64,000 nt of DNA from NCBI GenBank assembly GCA_036164085.1, contig JAYZJV010000056.1, forward strand, positions 1-64,000, read 5' to 3'. The notes under the pieces are model-generated. The model made no database searches. It had not been told where the DNA came from and saw nothing but the letters and a program-made list of their open reading frames with translations. Of the stretch, positions 18,011 to 26,146 are shown one piece after another. Both the position numbers and the translations under genes were made by a program. The DNA comes from TMED-70 sp036164085 (GTDB lineage Bacteria; Chloroflexota; Dehalococcoidia; Lucifugimonadales; Lucifugimonadaceae). Positions within the stretch are counted from its first letter, which is position 1. Each line of letters begins with the position of its first letter.

Positions 18011-18703
18011 CTATATATCTATAGTGGCAAAGCAAGGTTTTCCCATTAGAGTATTACTGTGTAATTTTCCTCCAAAATTTGCATCACAGATCCATATTTT
18101 ATCTTTTTTTATAGACATTCCATGAGGATATGGGTCATCTTGATCAAGCTGAATAGAATCTAAAATAGAACCGTTGTTAATATCGTACTTAATTATTTTC
18201 TTACTTGATGTATGAGCACACCATATCCCATTATCTTGTCTAGCAAGTCCATGTAATCTTTCTTCATCTACTAGGAATTTTGAAACTATTTCATAATTTT
18301 CAGAATCTACTTTATAGATTGCTTTTGGATTAAATGCTGTTATCCATATATACCCATCATCCCATTCAACTCCATGAATTCCTCCGCCATCCGGGGTAGA
18401 AAATTTGTCAACATAATTACCAGATTCTAAATCCAATTTATATATTAATCCTTTGTGTGTATCAGTAGGCTTAAAATTTCTTGCTTGAGTTTCACCATTT
18501 GAAGCAGTCCAAATGAATCCACCTCCAACTGTAATTCCTGAACCATTTTCAGTTATAGTTTCATATTTATATTTTATGTTCCCATTCTCTTCTAAAACAT
18601 AAACATCATCTAATTCTTGGTCCATTACATACAATCCTTGTGAAGTCCATTGCAATCCATTAGGATGTTTACATGGGGATTTAAATACTTCTTTAGTAAT
18701 CAT
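18011..18703 (-). CDS. Vgb/SMP-30-like beta-propeller protein
   Basis: A 230-residue protein of repeated blades with alternating W/I-W-T/C-A strands: GGGFIWTASNG, DDGYIWITAFNPKAIYKVD, DNGIWCAHTSSKKIIKYD, KDKIWICDANFGG. This pattern is typical of six-bladed virginiamycin-B-lyase-like or SMP-30/gluconolactonase-like propellers. Conserved histidines appear in GGIHGVEW, ERLHGLAR and YPHGMSI. No signal peptide is present. Its stop is directly adjacent to the convergent enolase-superfamily gene. A lactonase or lyase role in sugar-acid catabolism would suit the neighbour but is not shown. Confidence 0.65.
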   Translation of the reverse strand: MITKEVFKSPCKHPNGLQWTSQGLYVMDQELDDVYVLEENGNIKYKYETITENGSGITVGGGFIWTASNGETQARNFKPTDTHKGLIYKLDLESGNYVDKFSTPDGGGIHGVEWDDGYIWITAFNPKAIYKVDSENYEIVSKFLVDEERLHGLARQDNGIWCAHTSSKKIIKYDINNGSILDSIQLDQDDPYPHGMSIKKDKIWICDANFGGKLHSNTLMGKPCFATIDI

Positions 18704-18731
18704 TTTAACCTCGTTTATTTTTACAGCTGTG

Positions 18732-18752
18732 ATGTCATTGAATAAATGACAT
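18732..18752. promoter_or_regulatory. inverted repeat in divergent gap
   Basis: ATGTCAT (18732-18738) and ATGACAT (18746-18752) form a perfect 7-bp dyad with a 7-bp centre in the 95-bp gap between the divergent propeller and NYN genes. It has the size of a regulator half-site pair. No good -35/-10 pair overlaps it, so this is only a candidate operator. Confidence 0.25.
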
Positions 18753-18798
18753 AATTATACAAACTAAATTTATTTATATATTATTACAAAGACATAAA

Positions 18799-19440
18799 AT
18801 GTTTTCCATATTTAAAAGAAAAAAGAAAGTAATGATTTTTATAGATGGTTCAAATCTTTATCATGTACTTTTAAAAAATTGCGGTAGAAGTGATCTAATG
18901 TTTTCCTCTTTTGGTGAGAAATTAACAGGTAAAAAAAGATCTTTGACAAAAATTTTTTACTATAACGTAAGGCAAGAATTAGAAGGCAAGATTAAAATTC
19001 CTGATGAACAAAAGAAATTTTTATCTAGTTTGCATAAAATTAAAAACCTTGAGGTAAAATTAGGTATTTGGAAAGAACAGAATGGCTCTATAGTTGAAAA
19101 AGGTGTAGATGTACTTTTGGCAACAGATTTAGTATTAAACGCATTGAAAAATAATTATGACGATGCCATTATAGTAAGTGGAGATGGAGATTTTTTTCCC
19201 GCTATAGACGCTGTAAAAAAAGAAGGTAAAAGAGTTGAAGTTGCAGCTTTTGAATCCAATATTTCAAAAGAAGCAAGTGAATCGGCAGATAAAGTCTTAA
19301 AGTTAAGAAAGTCTTTTTTTAACAATTTATGGATGCCTAAAAGAAATAGTAAAAAATATTCAGATAAAAGAAAATTTTCCACGAGTAAAAACACTTCTAA
19401 AACCAGAGGTTCTAATAAAAGAAGAAAATTACTTGTATAG
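18799..19440 (+). CDS. NYN-domain (LabA/DUF88-like) ribonuclease-type protein with basic tail
   Basis: A 213-residue protein with a PIN-like NYN domain at about residues 10-170. The acidic metal-binding residues are visible in VMIFIDGSNLYH, KGVDVLLATDLV and VSGDGDFFPAI, matching the LabA/DUF88 family of predicted endoribonucleases. The C-terminal tail (about 175-213) is rich in Lys, Arg and Ser (MPKRNSKKYSDKRKF, GSNKRRKLLV), suggesting RNA or DNA contact. The N-terminus is also basic. It lies 14 bp before an MFS gene. Family call is firm; the target is unknown. Confidence 0.85.
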   Translation: MFSIFKRKKKVMIFIDGSNLYHVLLKNCGRSDLMFSSFGEKLTGKKRSLTKIFYYNVRQELEGKIKIPDEQKKFLSSLHKIKNLEVKLGIWKEQNGSIVEKGVDVLLATDLVLNALKNNYDDAIIVSGDGDFFPAIDAVKKEGKRVEVAAFESNISKEASESADKVLKLRKSFFNNLWMPKRNSKKYSDKRKFSTSKNTSKTRGSNKRRKLLV

Positions 19441-19454
19441 TATATTAGAACAAT

Positions 19455-20675
19455 ATGAATCTATTCTCTTTAAATATACCTAGGCAAATATCATATACAA
19501 TTATACCTTTGTCTTTGATTATAATGGGAGACAGTATTTTATATGTAATTTTACCTACAAATTTTGAATTTTTTGGAATAACTTCATATATGGGTATTCC
19601 TTATGAATTTTGGATAGGATTCATATTATCAATTAATAGATTTGTAAGATTTTTTTCTAATATTATTTCTGTAAAAATTTTTACTAAACTTGGCTTTAGA
19701 AGTACTATCTTTTTTGCATGTTTTTTAGGGGCAGGATCAACATTGTTTTATGCTTTATTTAAAGGAGTTATTTTAATACTTATCGCCAGGATAATATGGG
19801 GCTTTTCATATTCATTATTCAGACTAGGATACCAATTAAAAGTATTTTCATTTTCAGTAAATGATTATGGAAAATATTTAGGATATTGCTTGGGAGTTCA
19901 GAGAACAGGTAGTTTTTTAGTGGTCACTTTAGGGGTATTAATGTCAATAAAATTTGGCATTTATTTTACTTTGATAATTTTATCTTTACTAATAATCCCT
20001 GCCTTATTGGTTTCTTTCTTTATTAAAGATTTAGATTTGTCAAAATTTTCTCCAAGTAAAATAAATTGGAACTTAAGTTATAACGATCAAGATAAATATT
20101 TAAAAAACAAAATAATTAATATTTCTTTTTTTAAATTCTCCTCTTCTTTTACTTCAAACGGATTAGCAATTGCTACTATCACTCCTTTTTTATTATCAAT
20201 CAATAAGAATTTTTATAATGTAGAAACAATACTTGCCATTGCTGGATTTATTGTTGGATTCAGATGGATAGCTGATATTTTTTTTGGAATTATTTTTGGG
20301 ACCATATCTGATAAATTTGGAAGGAAGATTAACATTATAATCAGCACATTTCTAATGATTATTGCGATTTTATTATCTTTAAGTGGAATTAATTTTTATC
20401 TGAGTATTGTTTGTATAGTATTAATGTTCTTTTTTAGTGTTTCTTTAGAAACTTCTTTGGATTCTTTCTTAGGTGAAATATCTCCTGAAAAACAAAAATC
20501 AAGTATAGTATCTAGATATTCAACATGGCAGGATTTGGGAGCGGCTTTAGGACCAATGGTTGGTTTTATTTTTGCTACAAATTTGGGGATTTCTTTTGGT
20601 TATTATTTATCTATATTTATGTTAGCTATTTGTATTATTTCTTTTTTGAAGATTTTTACCAATCAAGAAAATTGA
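19455..20675 (+). CDS. MFS transporter (12-helix)
   Basis: A 406-residue integral membrane protein with about 12 hydrophobic helices. The recognisable family element is the central loop motif A, GTISDKFGRKINI, between helices 8 and 9. In the first half the motif is weak (VKIFTKLGFRSTIFF). Aromatic content is high and the composition fits an inner membrane carrier. It follows the NYN gene by 14 bp and its last 20 bases overlap the convergent PD40 lipoprotein gene. The substrate cannot be predicted. Confidence 0.8.
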   Translation: MNLFSLNIPRQISYTIIPLSLIIMGDSILYVILPTNFEFFGITSYMGIPYEFWIGFILSINRFVRFFSNIISVKIFTKLGFRSTIFFACFLGAGSTLFYALFKGVILILIARIIWGFSYSLFRLGYQLKVFSFSVNDYGKYLGYCLGVQRTGSFLVVTLGVLMSIKFGIYFTLIILSLLIIPALLVSFFIKDLDLSKFSPSKINWNLSYNDQDKYLKNKIINISFFKFSSSFTSNGLAIATITPFLLSINKNFYNVETILAIAGFIVGFRWIADIFFGIIFGTISDKFGRKINIIISTFLMIIAILLSLSGINFYLSIVCIVLMFFFSVSLETSLDSFLGEISPEKQKSSIVSRYSTWQDLGAALGPMVGFIFATNLGISFGYYLSIFMLAICIISFLKIFTNQEN

Positions 20676-21684
20676 AATTATCTTTAGAATTTAAAATTAT
20701 TTCTTGAGAAGAACCATCAGGTTTCATTTGATAGATATCTGAGTTATTATGAGCATTTGAAGTAAAGAGCACACTTCTGTATCTATCAGACCAAACAATA
20801 TTAGATTCATCTACTTTGTTATTAGTTAGTCTTTCTATTTTTTTAGATTTAACATCCATAATGTATATTTCTTTATTATTTTCCTGATCATTTATATATA
20901 AAATCTTATTTCCTCCAAAAGCCCATTCATATTCCAAAACATTAACTTTTAAATTGTCATGTATATTTTCTCCAAAATAATCTTTTTTATTTATTTCTTT
21001 CCCAGTATTTTCAACGACTTTGTCTATATTTTTGTAAATCCATATAGACTTTAAATTTTTATCAGATTTACTAAAAATCAAATATTCTCCATTTGGACTC
21101 CATTTAGGATCATCCCCTTTTGTAATAAATATTTCATTTACACCTTTCGGATTTGATAGGTATATTGAATCTTCAATATTATAAACTATCCATTTACTAT
21201 CTGGAGACCATGATCCTAATTTTGCTACCTTATCAGATCTAGTTATCGGAAGAAATGTTTTTAAGTTTAATGAATATAAAAATATATTTCCTTCACTTTC
21301 AATAGATTCAAATTCAACTGCTATTTCCTTTGAATTTGGAGCCCATTGAAAATTTTTAATTTGCCTATTATTATTATTTGCAATTTCTAGTTTAGTTCCA
21401 TCATTATTTGAAATCCACAGAGTCGTTTTATTATTTTCTAAAGAAATAAATGCAAAATTGTTTTTGTTTGGAGACCATTTGGGGGAAAAAGATTTTACTT
21501 TTAAGTCAGTAATAAATTTAAAAGCAGGTTTTGAAGATGAATTTATTAATATAATTCTTGAAAAATCTCCTATTTTTTGTTCAGCTAATATAGATCTATT
21601 TGAGTCAAAAGAACAAGATGAAACAACAAAAACAGATAAGATTAATATTACTATTATTAATTTTTTATTCTCTATAAATTTCAT
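20656..21684 (-). CDS. TolB/PD40-like beta-propeller lipoprotein
   Basis: A 342-residue predicted lipoprotein. Residues 1-23 form a signal peptide (KKLIIVILILSVFVVSSC) with a lipobox ending at Cys24. The rest consists of WD40-like PD40 repeats as in TolB and DPP-IV propellers: FSPKWSPNKNNFAFIS, NFQWAPNSKEIAVEF, LGSWSPDSKWIVYN, PKWSPNGEYLIFS, NIVWSDRYRSVLFTS. Such proteins sit on the outer face of the cytoplasmic membrane and bind peptides or proteins. There is no peptidase domain and no tol/pal neighbour, so TolB function is not implied. It overlaps the convergent MFS gene by 20 bp. Confidence 0.82.
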   Translation of the reverse strand: MKFIENKKLIIVILILSVFVVSSCSFDSNRSILAEQKIGDFSRIILINSSSKPAFKFITDLKVKSFSPKWSPNKNNFAFISLENNKTTLWISNNDGTKLEIANNNNRQIKNFQWAPNSKEIAVEFESIESEGNIFLYSLNLKTFLPITRSDKVAKLGSWSPDSKWIVYNIEDSIYLSNPKGVNEIFITKGDDPKWSPNGEYLIFSKSDKNLKSIWIYKNIDKVVENTGKEINKKDYFGENIHDNLKVNVLEYEWAFGGNKILYINDQENNKEIYIMDVKSKKIERLTNNKVDESNIVWSDRYRSVLFTSNAHNNSDIYQMKPDGSSQEIILNSKDNFNFLDW

Positions 21685-21779
21685 TAGTGGTTTTTTTTTA
21701 TTAGTTTAATGATTATAATCAAAATCAAATTTCAAGGCATTTGTAGATTTTTACAGAAATATATCTTGGGAGGTATTTT

Positions 21780-22955
21780 ATGAAGTTTTCTTTTTTTTCT
21801 ATGCCATTGCATTTACCAAATGAAAATCCTGCTTTAGCTTTCAAAAGAGATTTGGAATTGATAAAAACTGCAGATGAACTGGGATATGATGGTTTTTTTG
21901 TAGGAGAACACCATACAGCTGCTTGGGAAAATATCCCTTCACCAGAATTATTTTTATCTAAGGCTTCAGCATATGCAAATAGAATCCAGTTAGGATCTTC
22001 ATTAGTCAGCTTACCTTTCCATCATCCTTTTAATGTTGCTGAAAGATTTGCATTTCTTGATCATCTAACTGAAGGCAGAGCTGTTTTGGGAGTAGGTCCG
22101 TGTAGTTTGCCTCCCGATGTACAACTTTATGGGGTTCCTCCTCAAGAATTAAATCCTATGATGAGAGAATCAATGAAGATTATAGATATGTTATTAACTT
22201 CTGAAGAACCAATTAGCTATTCTGGAAAATATTGGGATATAAAAGATATGTTTGTACAATTAAAATCTTTCCAACAACCTAGACTCCCATATGCAACAGC
22301 ATCGGTTGGTTCGGAAAGGTCTCTAGAATTTGCTTCAATGTATAACATGCACCTTTGGTCTTTAGCTCTAGAAATTGGTCCCCCTAATGGAATTCATTGG
22401 TCTAAACAATGGAAAAAAACTAAAGAAATTTCAGATGAATTAGGTACTAATCCTTCAAAAGATGATTGGCGAGTAGTTACTTATGTACATTTAGCAGAAA
22501 CAAATAAACAAGCTTGGGACGAAGTTGAGAAAGCTATTGAGAGAGATGTTCACGAATATTTTTATGTAATTAATGGTTATGAAGGATGGTTATTAGATAA
22601 AGATCAAGATCCTTATTCTCTTACAGCAAAAGAAATAGTTGAATCTAGAAATTGGATAATAGGAACTCCTGAAGAAGCAATAAAAAAAATCAAAGAAATG
22701 GATGAAAAAGCTGATGGTCTTGGAGGATTAATGTTTACTACCCATGAATGGACTAATCAAAATTCTATAAATAAATCATTAGAACTTTTTGCAAGATATG
22801 TAATGCCTGAATTTAAAGGACATACAAAATCAATCAAAAAAGCTTGGGATATAACAAAGAAAGACAGAAAAAATAATAAGATTCCTTCCTTATCGTCTAA
22901 AGATAAAGCTCCAAATATAGATGATCATAAATCCAATCTATTTATAAACAGATAA
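21780..22955 (+). CDS. luciferase-like monooxygenase, alkanal monooxygenase type
   Basis: A 391-residue flavin-dependent bacterial-luciferase-family (LLM) TIM-barrel protein. Visible family features are LGYDGFFVGEHHTAAWENIPSP with the conserved EHH, IQLGSSLVSLPFHHPFNVAERFAFLDHLTEGRAVLGVG, and ATASVGSERSLEFA. It probably uses reduced FMN and oxygen to oxidise an organic substrate. A strong GGGAGGT sequence lies 8 bp before the ATG. It is followed 13 bp later by an M20 peptidase, so a two-gene unit is likely. Expanded flavin monooxygenase families are reported for SAR202-type Chloroflexota, consistent with the rest of the window. Confidence 0.88.
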   Translation: MKFSFFSMPLHLPNENPALAFKRDLELIKTADELGYDGFFVGEHHTAAWENIPSPELFLSKASAYANRIQLGSSLVSLPFHHPFNVAERFAFLDHLTEGRAVLGVGPCSLPPDVQLYGVPPQELNPMMRESMKIIDMLLTSEEPISYSGKYWDIKDMFVQLKSFQQPRLPYATASVGSERSLEFASMYNMHLWSLALEIGPPNGIHWSKQWKKTKEISDELGTNPSKDDWRVVTYVHLAETNKQAWDEVEKAIERDVHEYFYVINGYEGWLLDKDQDPYSLTAKEIVESRNWIIGTPEEAIKKIKEMDEKADGLGGLMFTTHEWTNQNSINKSLELFARYVMPEFKGHTKSIKKAWDITKKDRKNNKIPSLSSKDKAPNIDDHKSNLFINR

Positions 22956-22968
22956 TTTAGGTGCCATT

Positions 22969-24339
22969 ATGAAAAATACAGATTTAATATCACTTATTGA
23001 TGAGATAGATAAAAATTCTGATGAACTTGTTAATTTACATCAGAGTTTAGTAAAAATTGAGTCAGTAAACACAGGATATATGCCTACTGGAAACGAGACC
23101 AAAGTAACTGAATTTTGCGCCAAATGGTTAGGTAAATATGGCATAGAATCTAGCCAACTATCTAGAGTTAAAGAGAGGGGAAATATTATTGCCAAATATC
23201 CATTATCCGGTGACAGGAAAAAACTTTTGTTAATGTCTCATACAGATGTAGTCCCAGTTGAAAATTATGACAAATGGGAATTTGAACCTTTTAGTGCCGA
23301 ATTAAAGAATGGAAAAATTTTAGGAAGAGGCTCTTCAGATTGTAAAGGTTTATTAGCTTCTCAAATGATGGCAATGGCGATATTGGCTAAAAATGAGATT
23401 GAATTTCAAGATAACTTTACATTAATCTCAGGTGCAGATGAGGAACATGGTGGAAGATATGGATTTGGCTGGTTGCTTGACAATCACCCTGATGAGTTAA
23501 GATTTGAGTATGCAATTAATGAAGGAGGAGGGTCACCTGTTACTATTGGGAATAATTTATATTATCTTTTAGGAACTGGAGAAAAAGGTAGACTTGAAAT
23601 TAATATAAAAATTAAAGGAGAAAGTGCTCATGCATCAGTTCCATGGTTAGGAGAAAATGCTATGGGATCAACATCAAAAGCGATAGACAAAATATTAAAT
23701 TATATTCCAAGTTTGGATTGTTCAACCGATATATTTAACTACTTAGGTTTGTTTGGAATAGAAACTAAACCTTCAATAAAAAATTTGGATTTGATAATTA
23801 AAGAAGCTTATGAAAAAAACTCTAGTCTGGGTACTCTGTTGAAAGCTTTATCTAGAATGACTATTACTCCTACAATTATTAAAGGCGGTATAAAATCTAA
23901 TTCGGTTCCAGAATTTATTGAGTTAGTACTTGATGTAAGAACATTGCCAAATCAAAATGATAAAGATGTTGAAATAGAATTGAATAAAATGTTAGAAGGT
24001 ATTCCAAATCTTACTTATGATATTGATTACATGGCAAAGCCAAATTCCTCCCCTTTTAATACGGAGCTGCTTAATGCTATAAAAAAATCACAAGCATTGA
24101 GTGTAGGTAGAGACGATATTCAATGGATTCCTTCTGTTTCAACTGGTTTTACAGATTCTAGATTTACAAGAGAATTGAATGTGATTACCTATGGATTTAG
24201 AGGAACTCATCCAGATGATAATCCTGATTCGGAGAATGTTCATGGAACTAATGAGAACTATGGTGTGAAATCTCTAATCAGTTCATCTAAAACTATGTTA
24301 GGAACAATTTGGGAAATATGTAATCCAATTACCCAGTAA
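22969..24339 (+). CDS. M20-family metallopeptidase/deacylase
   Basis: A 456-residue M20 zinc hydrolase related to ArgE/DapE and carboxypeptidases. Metal-binding motifs are LMSHTDVVPV (His, Asp), LGRGSSDCKGLLAS (bridging Asp) and GADEEHGGRYG (catalytic and metal Glu); the last ligand is probably the His in FRGTHPDDNPDSENVHG. The dimerisation domain at about 195-340 contains IKGESAHASVPWLGENA. No signal peptide. The substrate is an amide or N-acyl amino acid but cannot be specified. It overlaps the convergent ilvD by 11 bp. Confidence 0.87.
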   Translation: MKNTDLISLIDEIDKNSDELVNLHQSLVKIESVNTGYMPTGNETKVTEFCAKWLGKYGIESSQLSRVKERGNIIAKYPLSGDRKKLLLMSHTDVVPVENYDKWEFEPFSAELKNGKILGRGSSDCKGLLASQMMAMAILAKNEIEFQDNFTLISGADEEHGGRYGFGWLLDNHPDELRFEYAINEGGGSPVTIGNNLYYLLGTGEKGRLEINIKIKGESAHASVPWLGENAMGSTSKAIDKILNYIPSLDCSTDIFNYLGLFGIETKPSIKNLDLIIKEAYEKNSSLGTLLKALSRMTITPTIIKGGIKSNSVPEFIELVLDVRTLPNQNDKDVEIELNKMLEGIPNLTYDIDYMAKPNSSPFNTELLNAIKKSQALSVGRDDIQWIPSVSTGFTDSRFTRELNVITYGFRGTHPDDNPDSENVHGTNENYGVKSLISSSKTMLGTIWEICNPITQ

Positions 24340-26026
24340 TTGCTCCTTCAGAAGCAGGCTGAACAAGTTTTATATATTTTCCTAGTGTCCCTTTTTCATA
24401 TAAAGTTTTTCTATGCTTCCATTTTTTTAATCTGTCAGAAATTTCTTTTGAAGAAATTTCTAAATTAAGTTCAAATTTTTCTAAATTGATTTCTATTTTG
24501 TCTCCATTTTCTACTGCTGCTATTGGTCCTCCTACAGCAGCTTCTGGGCCCAAGTGACCTATTATCGCTCCTGTTGAACCACCAGAAAATCTTCCGTCAG
24601 TAATAAGATAAACACTTTCACTAAGGCCTTGACCTACCAAAGCTCCAGTTATTGATAACATTTCTCTCATCCCTGGTCCTCCTTTTGGACCTTCGTACCT
24701 TATTATCACAACATCTCCAGCTTTGATTTCTCTTTTTCTTAATGCTTCCATAGCTTGTTCTTCTTGATCAAAAACCTTGGCTGGACCAGTAAACTTTTTA
24801 CCAAAATCATGTCCAGCAACTTTTAATACACACCCATCTGGAGCTAAATTACCGAATAAAGTTACCAATCCTCCAGTTTTAGAAATCGGATTATCTATAA
24901 GCCTTACAATATTATTTTCATTAGGGTTAATGTCTATGTCTTTTAAGTTTTCTTTTATTGTTTTCCCCGTTACAGTCATTTGATCTCCATGTAGTAACCC
25001 TGCTTCAAGTAGCCTTTTCATTACTAATTGAACTCCTCCTACCTTATCTAAGTCAAACATTACATATTTTCCACCTGGTTTCATATCAGCAAGAAGTGGG
25101 GTTCTCATTGAAATATCATGTATTTCTTTCAATGTCAGTTTTATTCCCATTTCATTTGCAATAGCTGGAAGATGTAATGCAGTATTTGTAGAACCTCCCA
25201 TTGCTACTACTAGAGTCACAGCATTTTCAAATGCTTTTTTTGTCAATATATCCGAAGGTCTTATGTTTTCTCTAACCAGGTTCATTACAGCGATTCCAGC
25301 TTCTTTAGAAGAGTCTTTTTTCCTCTGATCTACAGCAGCTTCAGATGCTGAACCTGGGATACTTAATCCAAGTGCTTCCCCTATACTTGACATTGTATTT
25401 GCAGTAAACATCCCTCCACAGGCTCCAGGTCCAGGGCATGCATGTGTTTCTATTTCTTTTAATTGTTCATCATCTATTTCTCCAGCCTGCCTTTTACCTA
25501 CAGCTTCAAATGCACTTATAATAGTCAAATCTTCTCCGTTCAGTTTTCCTGGTAATATAGATCCTCCATAGACAAATACACTAGGTATATTTAATCTTGC
25601 CATTGCCATCATTGCCCCAGGTAAAGATTTATCACAACCAGCTATAGCTACTAATCCATCATATCTTTCAGCAAAACAAACGGTTTCTATGGAGTCGGCA
25701 ATAATTTCTCTAGAAACTAAAGATCCTTTCATTCCTTCTGTGCCCATAGAAATAGCATCAGATACAGTTATTGTTCCAAATTCAAACGGAGTTCCTTTTG
25801 AAGAACTAATGCCTTGTTTGACCTCACTAACTAATGGCTTAATTCCTGAATTACAAGGAGTAACCTCGTTATGGGTTGAAGCAACTCCTATAAAAGGAGC
25901 ATTTATATCATTATCATCTAAACCCATTGCTCTCATCATTGATCTATGTGGAGCTCTAGCTACACCTTCAGTTGTTTCCCAACTTCTCCATTTTCCTTTT
26001 TGTCTTTCCTCTTTTTTTCTCTTCAT
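24329..26026 (-). CDS. ilvD: dihydroxy-acid dehydratase
   Basis: A 565-residue IlvD/Edd-family Fe-S dehydratase, which in branched-chain amino-acid synthesis converts dihydroxy acids to 2-keto acids. The cluster cysteines are in THNEVTPCN, IAGCDKSLPGAM and ACPGPGACGGMFTANTM, and the C-terminal motif TDGRFSGGSTGAIIGHLGPE is diagnostic. Length and N-terminal motif fit IlvD rather than Edd (phosphogluconate dehydratase). A TGAGG sequence precedes the chosen ATG. No other ilv gene is in the window. It is transcribed alone, convergent with the M20 gene and divergent from the M1 aminopeptidase. Confidence 0.94.
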   Translation of the reverse strand: MKRKKEERQKGKWRSWETTEGVARAPHRSMMRAMGLDDNDINAPFIGVASTHNEVTPCNSGIKPLVSEVKQGISSSKGTPFEFGTITVSDAISMGTEGMKGSLVSREIIADSIETVCFAERYDGLVAIAGCDKSLPGAMMAMARLNIPSVFVYGGSILPGKLNGEDLTIISAFEAVGKRQAGEIDDEQLKEIETHACPGPGACGGMFTANTMSSIGEALGLSIPGSASEAAVDQRKKDSSKEAGIAVMNLVRENIRPSDILTKKAFENAVTLVVAMGGSTNTALHLPAIANEMGIKLTLKEIHDISMRTPLLADMKPGGKYVMFDLDKVGGVQLVMKRLLEAGLLHGDQMTVTGKTIKENLKDIDINPNENNIVRLIDNPISKTGGLVTLFGNLAPDGCVLKVAGHDFGKKFTGPAKVFDQEEQAMEALRKREIKAGDVVIIRYEGPKGGPGMREMLSITGALVGQGLSESVYLITDGRFSGGSTGAIIGHLGPEAAVGGPIAAVENGDKIEINLEKFELNLEISSKEISDRLKKWKHRKTLYEKGTLGKYIKLVQPASEGAITG

Positions 26027-26146
26027 TTTTTCCTCAACATTTTGTATTGATTCAATTAATCTTTTTTATAACTATTTAGTATATAACGCTATAGTAGGTA
26101 TAAGAGTATACTATTTCAAGAAATTATAAAATTATGAGGTTTTTTT

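Noticed and set aside
25689..26129. 146-codon plus-strand ORF over the ilvD 5' end
   Set aside because: Antisense shadow of ilvD; no start signal and no recognisable domain.
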